Numbered from the stretch's first letter, positions 46,550 through 58,914 are shown. The stretch: 64,000 bases of DNA from Lunularia cruciata (GCA_948567375.1 OX419761.1:45732243-45796242), one strand, 5' to 3'. Translations and numbers: made by a program. Notes: generated from the sequence alone by a model not told the origin.

Positions 46550-46720
46550 TGAAAGGTATTATATGTACATTCACTTTTCGAGGAGATTGACCAAACAAAT
46601 CCAACTTCCGCTCACTTTGTACATAGGACTGCATGGATCATAAGATCTATGCCATTCTATATCTAATAACATCATGGATTGTAATGAATTCTCCATCCAC
46701 AGCACGTTGCAAAATACCTG
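46550..46720 (+). repeat. Dispersed repeat C, copy 3 of 3
   Basis: CCAAACAAATCCAACTTCCG at 46591 and the following ACTTTGTAC, AAGATCT blocks align with copy 2 at 39230 onwards. This is the most diverged of the three. Confidence 0.5.
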
Positions 46721-47265
46721 CCATATCATATGAGAATCCACAAGCACAAAATTCTCTTAAATCTATAAGTACTAGATGTGATAAGTATAACCGTGGACCA
46801 ATTTCTCATGCAAGAAAAGAAGTTCCTCAATCAAGAGAGAAGCATAAAACAAACCTCCAAAACCTCACCCTCCAATAAGCTAACCCTATTATATACAAAC
46901 ACATCAATTACATATAACCACGTCAATGAAAATGTTGATAAGAATATATTTGTTAAAATCCACCTGAATCTTGTATTATCCCTTTCTAGGCGGCTATGGT
47001 ATTCGGCGATTTTCTTCAAAAACCTGTGATGCACACACTTCCACAGACGATACTTCTGTCTGCCCCCTACGTGTTAACTATTATTATTGTCTGCATAATG
47101 CAAAGTGCTATTGGGCTCTGACTATCACCACAGCGTTTAAAACGTTTGAGCAACATTATTTGAAAGCCAAAGTCAGGTGACACTTTCCTCCACCCCACTA
47201 GAGACACAAAGAGTTGTCTACCAATTTCCTGCACAACGCGAAGTGCTATTTAGAACAGACCGATA
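46721..47265. other. Intergenic, nothing recognised apart from short duplications
   Basis: AATGCAAAGTGCTATT (47097) and AACGCGAAGTGCTATT (47235) are related, as are the ACCACAGC blocks at 47128 and 47357. This shows that 47.0-47.4 kb contains a diverged duplication around the double-hairpin repeat. Confidence 0.45.
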
Positions 47266-47342
47266 CTTTTACCCCTTATGTCTTTTCCTTGTACGGCTTG
47301 ATGGGGTCTTCCCATCCTTTTTGTCATCCTACGCGGTCGCCT
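47266..47342 (+). repeat. Double-hairpin dispersed repeat (D)
   Basis: CTTGTACGGCTTGATGGGGT leads into CTTCCCATCC and a CTACGCGGTCGCC tail. The hairpin GATGGG-GTCTT-CCCATC (47300-47316) is perfect. The first hairpin block is not preserved here. Confidence 0.8.
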
Positions 47343-48536
47343 CTTTCATTTAGGACAGACTATTACCACAGCTCTTCAAGGCTAAGCAACAATCTCGTAA
47401 AGCGAAATCTTTGGCGGGCATTCGTTCCCCACTTTGCTGCTCACTTCTTGCATTAAGAATTCTGTATATCATCCCTCTCTCCTCTAACTACCGTCTCCCA
47501 TTACTCCTGTCTTGACATCATCTCTTGCATCACCTCTCGCCTCTCTATTTCACGTCTGTCCCCTCATGGGAGATTCGTGGTCTGATAGAGGATATATTCC
47601 TTGAACGAATATAGAACCCGTTCGTTATGTATAACAGCGGAGGGCTAGACAAGACATGGGATTGTGAAGAAGGTATGAAAGGTGTGTGGATACCTTCTGA
47701 CATCAATGTGCTAAGGTATGCGGAAGCCGTTTCACAGACAGACTCGAGTAAGGAGTATGCTGTACAGCTGAAAAGTAATCATCTTTGAGTAGCATATCGA
47801 AAATAAGTAACGATGGATACCATGCCAACGCAAGTAACGTCAATTTCCTAAAAAGAAAATGCTGAACAGAACAAATCCAAATTGTTAATGACGAAGTAGT
47901 ACAGTGAAGACGAGTTGGAAGTTCGTAGAGCGTATGTTCACACGTAGGGGGGAAGTTGCAACGGAGAAATGTGACAAGACTGGATAAGTGTATCGCAGCT
48001 TGTTCTATGAGCGCATAAGTCTGAAATACTGAAACAGTAAGATTATCATAGTCAGTCTGACACATAAGCACAAGAACTTCATCAGTGCCACGCACTGCCG
48101 AGGTGGTTGGATTAAGCAGCCAGTAACCAGTTTCTGTAATGCTCCTGACTGCCAGGGCAGACGATATTTGAGTATATGATAATTATGAGTTTGTTGAAAC
48201 CACATTAGGTTTAAATGAAATGCCTTATCAGCTCTTGGTATGTTCTAAATGGTCAAACACGCAGTTGACACAAGACTGTAGGACTAGTCACTTGGAGAGA
48301 ATAGTATCGGATGAATAACGTATGGTGATCACATTAGCTAAGCTCGACTCGGTAATAGGGCTCTGCATCTGTCCGGGGATCAGTTAGTTAACTAAGTTAG
48401 TTCTCCGTCACGGACCATCAAACGGTCAATGGAGATAAAAAGGAACTAACAAGCGTGTTAACAAGCTAAGAGGAACTAAGCTAAGGAACTAACAAGCATT
48501 CTTAGGTGCTGTAGGACAGATTCCTCTTACCGATAC
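47343..48536. other. No recognisable gene
   Basis: The longest frame, 47703-48095 on minus (130 codons), has no family motif. It overlaps another minus frame (48005-48205) in a different phase, as expected for decayed or non-coding sequence. Confidence 0.4.
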
Positions 48537-48735
48537 TGCTGGGGCTTAGCTCCATTTTATCCCTACGTCTTTTCCTTGTTCGGCTTGGTGGGGTCCTATT
48601 GGGACTTAGCCCCATTCTACCTCTTTTGTCTCTCGGCGGCTTGATGGGGTCTTCCCATCCTCCTTGTGTTCTATGAGGTAGGCTTTCCTTTTTCTTGATG
48701 GGTCTTCCATCCTTCTTGTTATCACACGCGGTCCC
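48537..48735 (+). repeat. Cluster of two and a half double-hairpin repeats (D)
   Basis: Copy one (48537-48596) has GGGGCTTAGCTCC and CGGCTTGGTGGGGTCC. Copy two (48597-48680) has GGGACTTAGCCCC and GGCTTGATGGGGTCTTCCCA with a perfect second hairpin. A third part (48690-48735) has only CTTGATGGGTCTTCCATCC and the CACGCGGTCCCC tail. They lie head to tail. Confidence 0.8.
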
Positions 48736-49178
48736 CTTCTACCGTTATGATAGAAAGGTCTCCCTCGAGAGTCATGACCACCAATCCATGGGAACGGAAC
48801 GCGTTGAAGATGGGAACCAATCGGTAGAAGCCTTGAACAAGTCCATATATTGAGTCAAAATGGAAGCCCTCTACAATGAAAGTATGATTCAGCTTCTTTC
48901 AGATAGACGTCATTGCTCTTGTACAAGCTGCTTTCTCCCTCTCAGGATGTAAGTCATCAGGTTGAGGGCCTGTAATTGCTGGTTTCGCGTATGCTACCAA
49001 GTACCGTTGTGATCGGAAAAAAATCGACGTTGTAAAGGGTTTCTTGGGAAAGCCAACCTTGTTACAGCACTCAGACTAACAAGCAATGCGCATTCCACCC
49101 TTGAATTTATCATGCAATATTCCTGACACGAACTTATCACCGTTCATAACTCTTTGTGCAGAATGAACCAGTTTGACA

Positions 49179-49440
49179 TATCTCTCGGTCACTCCTGCAC
49201 ACCAGAAGAAGATTCCCTTCAAGCACCTCCTAGATTGTGAAAATATTCATAGTGATAGACGAGTCAACCTTTTGCTCCAGACGGTAGCAACCACTCCTCT
49301 GCTTTAACCATAAGTTCATTATTCTGGAAAGGCGACATATCTCTGGGTACTCCAGCACCCCACAAGATGATCCCCTTCAAGTACCTCTTAGACTGTGAAA
49401 ACATTCGTAGTGCATAGACAAGTTAACCTTTTACTCAGAC
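49179..49440. repeat. Tandem duplication, unit about 160 bp
   Basis: The two units start near 49181 and 49340 and share TTCAAGTACCTC-like, GACTGTGAAAACATTCGTAG and CCAGACGGTAGCAA-like blocks. Plus-strand peptides from both contain IPFKxLLDCENI, which suggests a coding origin, but frames break in both. I do not know the family, and the strand is uncertain. Confidence 0.65.
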
Positions 49441-50305
49441 GGCAGCAAGCACCCCCCTGCTTCAACAGATTTTCATCAGTGTTCCAAACATCTGGTGCTG
49501 TTACGGGTTACCTGCATCGATACGGGGCCTGCCCTGTACTAGACCTGACTATAACCTAATAAGTGGGCTTCAGACCCCTCAGACGAGAGATCCCTGGGAG
49601 GGACCAATAATAACTTAAGGAAGATTTAATATCAATAGTGGCAAGCTGGGACAAAGAATGGCCTGATTCACATTACAATCCTACACGGAAGCCATGTAGA
49701 TGGTAGCCAAGGCTTTCCAAGTATAAACTAAGAAGGCACTGGCGAATCTTTAGGACTCAGCGAGTGCCTGACGGACTGAATCAAACTGGACCCAATCCTA
49801 AAATCTTTTCATAACTCTGCAAAAGAACACAATCACGAGAGCAGAGCAGAATTTGAAGTTGCTTACATGCGCATAGCAGGTCCGATTGACGTATCCCCGT
49901 TATTTCCCTCTTTAAGCCTCACAAACGAAAAGATAAAGGACTCCTCATCCAAGGAAAGTCCCACCTACTGTGACGTCCCGAGTCAATCCTCCTCAACGCA
50001 GGGAAATCGTCTGAGAAATCTCTCAGAGAAACGTCTGTCTAAGAGAAACGTCAGGCTAGGAGTGTGACTAGTCTCAGACTAGACCGTCGAAATTTGACGA
50101 AAAAGTATGACTTGTACTTTCATCAGATCGACACATTTTAACGCAACTTCAGATTACGATTCAAAGGTTTCGACACGTTCATCGGTTTTAGATTTTGATG
50201 ACCTCAGGAAATTCCTTCATGACTTCTCTAACTACCTCTCTGGCATCAATCTATAACTGGAATCTTCATGGTCCGATTGCTAAAAACCAGACTTCGGAAT
50301 CTCCA
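49441..50305. other. Intergenic, possible LTR start at 49969
   Basis: TGTGACGTCCCGAG at 49969 resembles the start of some plant Ty3-type LTRs. No matching second copy is in the window, so this is only a hint. No gene seen. Confidence 0.3.
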
Positions 50306-50442
50306 TCCTCAAGGGAAGTGGCTTTCTTACTTGAAGTTCGACTTTCAAATGTGTGCCCTCTCTGCAAGCAATCTCCAACCTCCAAAGACGTTGCTTTCTT
50401 CCACCTACCTGTAGTTCAAATTTCAAATGCCTTCTCTGCAAG
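50306..50442. repeat. Tandem duplication, unit 73 bp
   Basis: CCTCAAGGGAAGTGGCTTTC (50306) and CCTCCAAAGACGTTGCTTTC (50379) start two related units. Each ends in CTCTGCAAG after a TTCAAAT block. Confidence 0.7.
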
Positions 50443-53400
50443 GTTCTTACGCTGAACTCCTCAGCTCCAAGTTCACTTGTCAAAATTCCGTGCTCTTCTC
50501 ATGAACACACGTTTCTGCCGCCTCTTGATTTCCGTCCTCCTCTTCTCCTTCACCTCCTTATCTAGCTTGTACCTCACAACGGATATCTCACACCCTCTTC
50601 GGCTCGGAAATGACGAAGGCTGGAACCTCTGACCTTAGGGAACTGGCAAAGAACTCTATCTCCGTCTTGATCTGAAAGCTCAAAGAGCGCATCTCAAAAC
50701 TCCTCATCTGAAATGTCGAAAGCCCGCTGATTCCGAGATGTCTCACAGGGAGTGTGATTTCATATTTCCAAGGGTCTCACAGCTTGTCTACAGAAAATTC
50801 GAAAGAAATCGGGCAGCTCGCCTAATTCCTCAGGGCCTCGCAGCAAGTCAATTCCCACCGTGAGAACTCACTCTGTGCTGCAACCTGTGATTGGGGTCCG
50901 TTCAAGTCAGTTCTTAGGAAGTGATCAGTTCTGACTACTTGTCAGATCTGATGTAAATTACTGTTAACAGTGTTAAGTAACATCTCTTAGTTCTTAGTTA
51001 ATTAGCCTTGTCTCTAATCGGCAAGGGTATCGATAACATCACTTACAACTCTTGAGGGGACGAGGAAACATGTATCAGTGGAATTAAGTAGTTTAACAAA
51101 CATGGTCTAACAGCAATAAATTTAGATGAAGGTCTCTCTCACCACTTGTGGAACTTGTAACAAGCAAATGGACCCTGAAGTTCTTACCTTTAGCAGGTTC
51201 AAAGACACATTAAGAACTTGAGCGAGGAAACAGTAGCTAGCTTACAGCAATTAGACCACCTTGGTTGTCCAAGTACACGTGGGAAGTTTTAAGAGAAAGG
51301 TGGCATATCGATAACCTTCCTAGCTAAGCCTTATGAATATCCATACACGATTGAACATTGTCGACCAAAACGCCCAAAGTAGTTATGCATCTTCACCTCT
51401 TTGGTCAAGAGTAATGTGGAAGATTCTTAAGTTATTGATTTCGAACTTCGGTATAGGGAGCTTATGACTTTGTATGATAGGAGGAATACTATAGAGAAAG
51501 CTGTTGAAAGTATATTTTTGATCGTAGTACTTAGTGGCATTGAAATGGTATATACTTATACTGTTGGTCTATGTTATTGGTCTTAAGGTTTGTACACAGC
51601 ACCTAGCATCCAAAAAAGCCGGCATTTTGATGGATTGGATTGCCAGAATAGGAAGTTGCAGTTTGGGTCGCTGCATCTCTGTCCAAATGGCGAGACCTGT
51701 AATGGTTTGCATGAGTATGAAACATTCAGCGCAGTTGGATCCTTGCGAACTCTGTCCTAGTTGCGACAGCCGTAATGGCATTTGCTCGAGTTTGAGTCAT
51801 TGATTCGTAATGGATTGTCGGGGAAAGCAGTGAGTACAGCCCCTAAAGTTCTTTGGTTACGGTGGGGATTTGTGAGTGGAATTTTGGAATAGAAAACTCT
51901 GTTACAAGAAGGTTTTAGATCCTACACCTGTCATTCACTTAGTTAGATTGCTTCACTTCTTCTTACAGAATCTTTGAGCAATCTACAATGGTCTGTGGTC
52001 TACAAAGTTGTAGTATTAGTCTACACAACTTTGTACCGGCGGTCTGGAATCACGATTGCAGCACTAACACAACTTCGTCCTCTCTGATAATCTTGACTAC
52101 AATAGATCCAACACCGTAAGGAGAGAGCTGTTGGCCGCACCTGACCACAGTTTTCAGACCTTACAGGGAAGCTCGTCGAAGACCATTAAACCCATAGACA
52201 AAGAGTCTCTGCGTACTTTGCTAGAGCGTATATATACTTCAGAAATGTATGTCATCTGACAGCAACCGTGTGTTCAGCCCAAAGCGAACTATTCTTTCGC
52301 CTTTTACTAAAGAATACCGTGTGCGGGACACAGAAGCGGTTTACTTCAATCTTTGGAAAGTCCCATCACTGGGACACCACCAACATAAAACAAGAGGATT
52401 TCGCCTGATGCTAATGAAATATTGGAAAGTCAATCCGCTAATTCCCTCCATAGTATACCACTAACATCACTGACATAGTTTAGGAGGAACGGAGCCCCGA
52501 TTTCCTGGATGGTTAGGCTCAAACCTTTATCTTCGAAGACAGTGCCGCCGCCCAGCAGAATTCCTCAGGACTACCACCTGGGAAGTCCTAATGCAATCGA
52601 CACTGCACAACTGAAAAAGAAAGCAGAGTCGAAATTTTGCGGAGCCTCCTGGATAGATTGCGTGACTCTACATAGCAGTCAGGAAAGCTTTGATGCTGCT
52701 AACGGCATCGAGCTAGTTGTATGCCACTTGGCCACTTCATACTCAGTTATGTATATTGGCAGGTACTTGGAGTGCCAATTGGAGAAGGAATCCATTTATC
52801 CAGTAAATAAATCACCAGTCTCAACTGTCAACGTTTAGATTAAGCGACAGAGACAGCTGCTAAATAGTTCAAACTGAGATAATTGAGGCAATCGGTAAAA
52901 CATGGAGGAGTTTTGAGTTCACTTGTTCGATCAACTTCGTGGTTACAAAGATGTGGAGGATATCATGATCAGTTGGCGTATCATATAGATGACAGATTGA
53001 TGTCCAACGGGGATGCGAATATCTACTTTCAAAGAGATTAATTTGGCAACGAGACATTGTCGGATAGAACTCTACACTCAAGCACTCTTCAGAGTAGATG
53101 AGCACTACAAGGATCTCACTGGTACAACGTTTGTCAGCAAACTTTGGGAAAGTTCGTTTCGCGACGGAAGCTGTGATTGTTTCCTAGATCCATGTGGAAG
53201 TTTCGGGGTTCCTCAATCTCTTGGAAATGCAGTGATTGTCATCATACAGTGGGCGTCCTAAGGAGAAAATCATTCGAATCATCCTTTAGGCTGTACCGAA
53301 TCAACTTCATGTCTGTTGGGATTCAATAAAACCATTAAGATCTGAATTCCTCTAGGGTGGAAAATATATACAAAGTTCATTTCTAAGAACGTTAGACTGG

Positions 53401-54084
53401 AAGACCATCGCCCTTTTGAGGATTACTCCTAGTGATGAAGGCTTCCGGTAAGATTCAAATCTTTCACAGTATAATTTGATCTTCATATGTTGTTTTAGTT
53501 CGAAGCGAATTTCACCGGTAAAATATATTATAAGCGTCCATAACTCGCCTCCACTGGATTTATAAACGTATACAGAAGTCCATGTTCACTACAGAAACCT
53601 GTGGCGTTCACATGTTTCTTAGTCGGATGAATATCAGGACAACAGTTTGTAGATTGAGACAAAAACATCACTGCACTGTCAGTATTCTGCTAGGTTGGAG
53701 CCAGCAAAGAGCATGAAATCAGGCTCCTAGAACGGCTTATAATATAGTGGGATCTTTCAAGTCTAGAACGAGATTTTATTCTTTGCATCTGTTTTAACTA
53801 CACAGGTGTGATTACTGCATTAGACTAAAGAGCAGATTTAAGAATGTACACAAGGGGAGCCTGGAGTCACGCCCGAACTCAATGGTAATGGAGATAAACC
53901 TGAAAACATCGATGATTATTTGGATATACATCATAGATCTGGTATCTGGAGTAATCTAGGTATATCCGGCATGAAAAGAACTGATGAACGTATTACAGCA
54001 ACCATATGTAAACACTCACCAAACAGGTATTGATTTTGAGATATTAACAATTCAAGATTGAGCAATTTTATATTCCCTTACACG
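50443..54084. other. About 3.6 kb without a recognisable gene
   Basis: Composition is balanced in 51.5-53.3 kb, which suggests former genic sequence. The best plus frames are 52249-52464 and 52509-52838 (109 codons, with KKKAESKFCGASWIDCVTLH), but neither shows a domain I know. No splice model joins them convincingly. I leave them unannotated as genes. Confidence 0.35.
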
Positions 54085-54142
54085 CAGTTACAGGCAGGCA
54101 GATTGTCTGTATAGTCAGTTATAGGCAGGCAGACTGTCTATC
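54085..54142. repeat. Tandem duplication, unit 31 bp
   Basis: CAGTTACAGGCAGGCAGATT (54085) and CAGTTATAGGCAGGCAGACT (54116) start two units that end in TGTCTRTMT-like sequence. A T14 run lies further on, at 54493-54506. Confidence 0.85.
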
Positions 54143-54884
54143 TAAAATAATATTAGTACCTAATTCTGTTGATTGAGATCTGATGTGCTCTCTTTGTTGA
54201 AATATTCATTCTTTGTGCTTGGTAAGGCCACTCCACTGATTTTGCGTCTTGCTGACAGAGAAATTTCCCCTCACCGATCTATTCATGTTGGAGAATTTAT
54301 ATTATTTTTCCATGTCTTACAAGAGAGGTTGATTGTGCTCAAAATAAATAAACCAGTAGATAAAAAGAAAAGGCAATCAGAATTACACCAGATATAATGT
54401 TGTTTTATTGTTTTATTGTTTTATTCATCACTGGAACTACTTTACGGTTAAAGAGAGCACCTCCCATTTGGTCACTTTCCTGAGACAGGTTGTTTTTTTT
54501 TTTTTTCGAAGTATTTACACATAGTATAACATGTCTTCAATCCTCCCTCAGAAAGTAATCCAGTACATCACTGAACAGATCTTGCGTTTATCTTTTCAGT
54601 CAATGTCAGATCAGTTGATTCTAAACTCTATATTATAACCGCCACTAAACTTCAGCTGCCGCTATTATTGCTTAAAAAAACCTAACCACTATTTGCTAGT
54701 AATTGAAACTCTACGAATAACAAATCTGTTGACTTCAACCTAAAAAAATATCGTGCATCTTTAACAAACTATACCTTGCAAAATATCGGTATATCTACAG
54801 GTAACCAAAGAGTTATTTAATTCGTCTTAGATTTAAGAACAATATATAAGATTGAGCAAGTTTAACCAATGCTTAAATTTCTCA

Positions 54885-55300
54885 CTATTCAGAGTTCAGG
54901 TTTGGTTAACATATCTGCTAGATTCTCTTTAATGTCCACCTTTGGTAGCAAGACGTTGCCCTCCACAATCACCGCTCTTTGGTATAGTGTTACTTTACAT
55001 AAATATGTTGTGTCTTAGAGTTATTAATATGATCCTTAGCTAAGTGTAGCACTTTGATTGTCATAATATATCAACTTTTGATCTTATAACAACTTTAGCT
55101 CAGCAATAAATCGCTTCAACCACAATGCTTCTTTGAGTCCTTTTGAATTTTCCATGTACTCTGCCTATATTGTAGATAAAATGTAAGTATATTGAAGATT
55201 TGATTTCCAAGTTACTAGCACACTTATCATGGTAAACACATATCTTGTAATAGATCACCTCTTATCCAAGTCTATAGCAAAATTGGAGTAAACAAACCTT
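54885..55300 (-). pseudogene. Copia RNase H / pol C-terminal relic
   Basis: On the minus strand: AEYMENSKGLKEALWLKRF, then FIAELKLL, a stop, and DQKLIYYDNQSA. In shifted frames HLAKDHINNSKTQH follows, and KVDIKENLADMLTKPEL closes it. This is the Copia RNase H end (AEYMA, EAIWL, CDNQSAIxLAKN, HTxxNxADxLTK). It probably belongs to the same decayed element as the protease-integrase part at 58915-59860, with other repeats inserted between them. Confidence 0.85.
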
Positions 55301-57559
55301 GTAATATCTCTTTTTTCATATCTCCATCAAACAAGATTGCTATTTTTGTGCGTATATACATCAATACACAACATCTATTGCTATCAACATCATATATTAT
55401 AAAAGCACAACTCATAATAGAAATCAATACACAACTTTAAAGCGATACAATAATCAAATATCAAGAATCTCCATATACTCTACCAAGAGGCACTTGATTA
55501 CACTCATCAAGCCAAACCCACTCTAGCATAGAGGATCCGGGCTACAATTGTCAGCTCTATCTATTGTAGCCAAGAGCTCAAGAGGCTCAACATAAAAAGA
55601 AGTTAGCTCTTTGAAGCTCCAATTTGAACTATACTCTTCTCTGTGAAACTAGGAAGTCCAACCTTAATGGCACATCAAACTATACTAGTAATGTAGATGG
55701 TGGCTTCAAAGATGGAAAGAAAACCCCAACAATGTAGACAAGTGCCACTAAGCAATCAATGAGTGGCTATTTATACAATTATGACTACCAAGATAATCAC
55801 TCAAGTGTCCTAGCAAACTAGTTTAGGCACTGTAAATGTTGTGTTAGTTGTCGTATGTATATACACATGACATAGCTCCACATCATACATTGCTATCAAC
55901 ATTATACAATATAGAAGCACAACTCATATAGGAAGCTATACACAACTCTAGAATGTCACATTCTCCTCCTTAGCTCTTGGTCACTCTAACTCTAGATAAC
56001 CATCTACTTATGTAATATCTATACAAATTTATGTAATATAAAATAGTATGTAATATACTCTAAAATGCATAAAGATCAAGATTTGTGTGTTATTATATCC
56101 CAGTGAATTGCATGCCTGCAATCTATACCACATAAGGAATGAACTAGCTAAAGAGTCAAATACTCCACGGACATAGCCATTGCCCTTGAGGAACCACCAT
56201 GAGAAGAGGGGTCAAACATGCCATATACCATCTTCTTGAATAACTATCACACACTAATATAAAAGTAACTCCACTAGTAAAATGACATAAGATACATTAC
56301 TAGCAAGTGTGTACAATTCACAAGCTTGGGTCCATAGTGCAATCAATGTTTGTGAGATAGTATGCATACAATTGTGCACATGATCCTTTTAAACAACGTT
56401 ATCACATCCTTCCAACATGAGAACTTCCCAAGCCAAACCTTATGCACTCTCAAGGTAGTCTGGCTTGTACCCATATCAAGAGCCATTGGTGCAAGTTGCT
56501 ATAAATACATATAATCATTAAGATGATACTAATGGATCAAGGATTTATAACCTTTCATTGAAAGAGTAAAATAATGTAAGGTATCTCTATATTGAGCAAT
56601 TTCTAACTTCTCAAAGGTCTTAAGCATCACTCTCTAAATGATCTTTGCTCATTGAGACCATGTTCTCACTATACATCAAGATCATCCAAGTCCAAAACTG
56701 CAAGATAATTGCAATAGATGATTGTAAGTAAACCTAGATCTCGTCCATATAGTATGAAATAAGGAAAGAAGGATGCTTAGGATACCTGCCAATTGAATGA
56801 TTGCCTATAGCCAACCAAAAAAACTTGAGATCCCAATCTCCTCAATGGTCTCTTTGCAAACCATACTTGTGCAATCCTCTTCACCATCTGAACAAGTCTC
56901 TTTGCTAAACCATCTTGAGATGGTTTAGCAAATTTAGCATCTAAGATCTTGAGAGGTAGTATGATGGTCAATCAATGCCTTATCACATAAGACTTGAAAC
57001 TCTCCCAAGACTAATCAAGGTATAGACTTTTGGGGAGAGTGATGAGATAAGCGATTTGATCATCAACACATCATCATGACCTATCCCAACATCTCCATTC
57101 TTTGGATCAAAGACCTCAACAACTTGTAGTAGGATAATGGCTAAGGAGACTTGAAAAGCACAGGGATCTATTCTATCTCCTCTCCTCTTTAAAACTTACA
57201 TGCATAAGTTTTAGCGATTCATCCATAATCTTATAGCACACCATGATCTCTTGTTTGCATTAAAAAAGATACCATCAAAGCTACAACCAACATAAATAAA
57301 AAGGAAAATATATGCTAACCTTGCACCATCTCCTCATCCATTTTCACCATGTCAAAAGGCTATTTTTTTATCATGTTGGCTAGTACATGGTTTTCTACTC
57401 AACCCATTTGTATCATTGTCACTATTCCAAGTTTATGAACAACCATGAAATCACACTCTTGTAAAATCATAGCCCATTATGTAAGTGTAATACTCTGAGG
57501 ATAGTAGACCTGAAGAGAAATGCACCATGAGAAACACACAATTTCACACTCAAACCTCC
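55301..57559. other. AT-rich transposon debris
   Basis: No readable domain. Repeated phrases such as TATACACAACTCTA and CACAACTCATAATAG (55380-55960) suggest LTR-like duplications. The minus frame 56777-56971 contains a perfect hairpin and has no family match. Confidence 0.4.
56901..56932. repeat. Perfect 32-bp hairpin (14-bp arms, 4-bp loop)
   Basis: TTTGCTAAACCATC, TTGA, GATGGTTTAGCAAA. It lies within transposon-like sequence. Confidence 0.95.
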
Positions 57560-58265
57560 ACTGCTCCAAAGGAGCATCTTCTCTTTATTATATAGACAAA
57601 GTGGATCTCCTCCAAGGAAGCTCCACCATAGGATTAGGCACACCAATAGGTGACATGTCAGCAAGCTCCACCCTTGGATTACTTACTTGGATGGGTGACA
57701 TGTCGGTCTTGGTCCTATCTGGTTGGTCAATCAAGCTTTGACTAGAGGAAAACTTCTAGAGAATCTTCTTGTAAGAATCTCAGAATCACATTGGTGAGGT
57801 ACCGTTGGAAATATCTCGGTGAGATAAACTAGGGGGAGGGGAGGCAAGCCTTTCCTTTGTTTGGGGGGGGGGGGGGGGGGTCAATACATTTTTGAGGCCT
57901 AATTCATTCGTTTAGACCTCTAAAATTGCCTTCAAAGATTTTAGGCATATTTTGGTTCCTACTCTATTAGTAGAAGTTCACTTTTGGTGATACCTCTGTC
58001 TAATCTATTTATTCCATCATGTGTAACATCTTTCCAGATATTACCAAACCAATTCTCACCTTTAAATTATATGTCTAGCTATTGGTTCTAAGGTTTTGAA
58101 GTATATTTTGGTTTCTGCACTATTAGTAGTACTCTTTTGGTGATATTTATTAGTAGAAGTACTCTTTTGGTGATATTTCTATGTGATCTATTTTGACCAT
58201 CATGTATAAAATCATTCCAAATGTTACAAAATCAAATTTCACATCTAGATCATATGGCTAGCTCT
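57560..58265 (+). mobile_element. LTR-like repeat of family B, plus orientation
   Basis: It begins near the palindromic GCTCCAAAGGAGC. It contains a TATA-like TTATTATATAG and an internal duplication of a GGTGACATGTC block, and ends CATATGGCTAGCTC followed by TTGGTATTA, a primer-binding-like motif. The same end occurs at position 1-60, and most of the body recurs inverted at 42150-42640. The segment from about 57940 to 58255 is itself duplicated (two CTTTTGGTGATA...CATCATGT units about 185 bp apart). Confidence 0.65.
57863..57880 (+). repeat. Run of 18 G
   Basis: An uninterrupted G18 tract inside the family B LTR. It could form a G-quadruplex in the plus strand. Its exact length is prone to sequencing error. 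The inverted copy near 42320 has no such tract. Confidence 0.9.
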
Positions 58266-58635
58266 TGGTATTATAGTAAACTTCCCCAAAAGCTTGTAGG
58301 ACTCCATCAACTACTTCAATGGTTGATTATCAATTATAAAAATGAAGGGTTTCCAAACAAGTAACATGAGAATGTTACTACTTGTACTTGTTGTACATGA
58401 ATAATGTGGCACTACCCACATTATTGTTCAACACTCTTCCTCACACAAGTTGTAGTTTGCTTCTACTAACTTGTTATTTTATACATCATTTTGGCAAAAG
58501 AATTCTCTCCATGTGAGATCTCCACTCTTGCTTTGAATCAAGGACCTCTCTATATTGGTACATCTATATGGATGTAATAATACTAATGCCTCACTAGTAA
58601 GCTCAATCAAAGTACCAAGTCACTTCAAAGCACCT
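58266..58635. other. Sequence after the family B LTR end
   Basis: No coding motif. If the motif at 58266 is a true primer-binding site, this would be the leader of the element, but it differs from the sequence after the same motif at position 60. Confidence 0.35.
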
Positions 58636-58714
58636 TCATATTTTACCTTTTTTGTCTCTCCCTTGTACGGCTCGATGGGGTCTTCCCATCCTTCATTTTT
58701 TCTATGCGGTCACC
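58636..58714 (+). repeat. Double-hairpin dispersed repeat (D)
   Basis: ATTTTACC, TTTTTTGTCTCTCCCTTG, ACGGCTCGATGGGGTCTTCC and a CTATGCGGTCACC tail match the copies at 13606 and 47266. The hairpin GATGGG-GTCTT-CCCATC at 58674-58690 is perfect. The GGGGCTTAGCCCC part is absent. Confidence 0.8.
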
Positions 58715-58914
58715 TTCATTTTTTTTAGTGCAAAACAACTCTTATAGCTCCTTGGAACCTCCAAACTCTCCATCTCTCCCCTCCAATAAGCTTGGGTCTA
58801 ATGTTTGGTTCCCAAGTGTTCTTTGTATCAATAGTAGAGGTGGAAGTTACAATCACCTGTTGCTATATCATCATTTCTGCACAATTTTCAAACTTTGCAA
58901 ACTTATGATCAATT

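Noticed and set aside
47703-48095. 130-codon minus-strand frame
   Set aside because: Overlaps another minus frame in a different phase and has no motif.
49969-49982. TGTGACGTCCCGAG as the start of a Ty3-type LTR
   Set aside because: No second copy, no primer-binding site and no pol sequence nearby in the window.
51534-53261. Multi-exon gene in the balanced-composition stretch
   Set aside because: Several frames exist (51534-51803, 52249-52464, 52509-52838, 53013-53261), but none has a known domain and no consistent splice model joins them.
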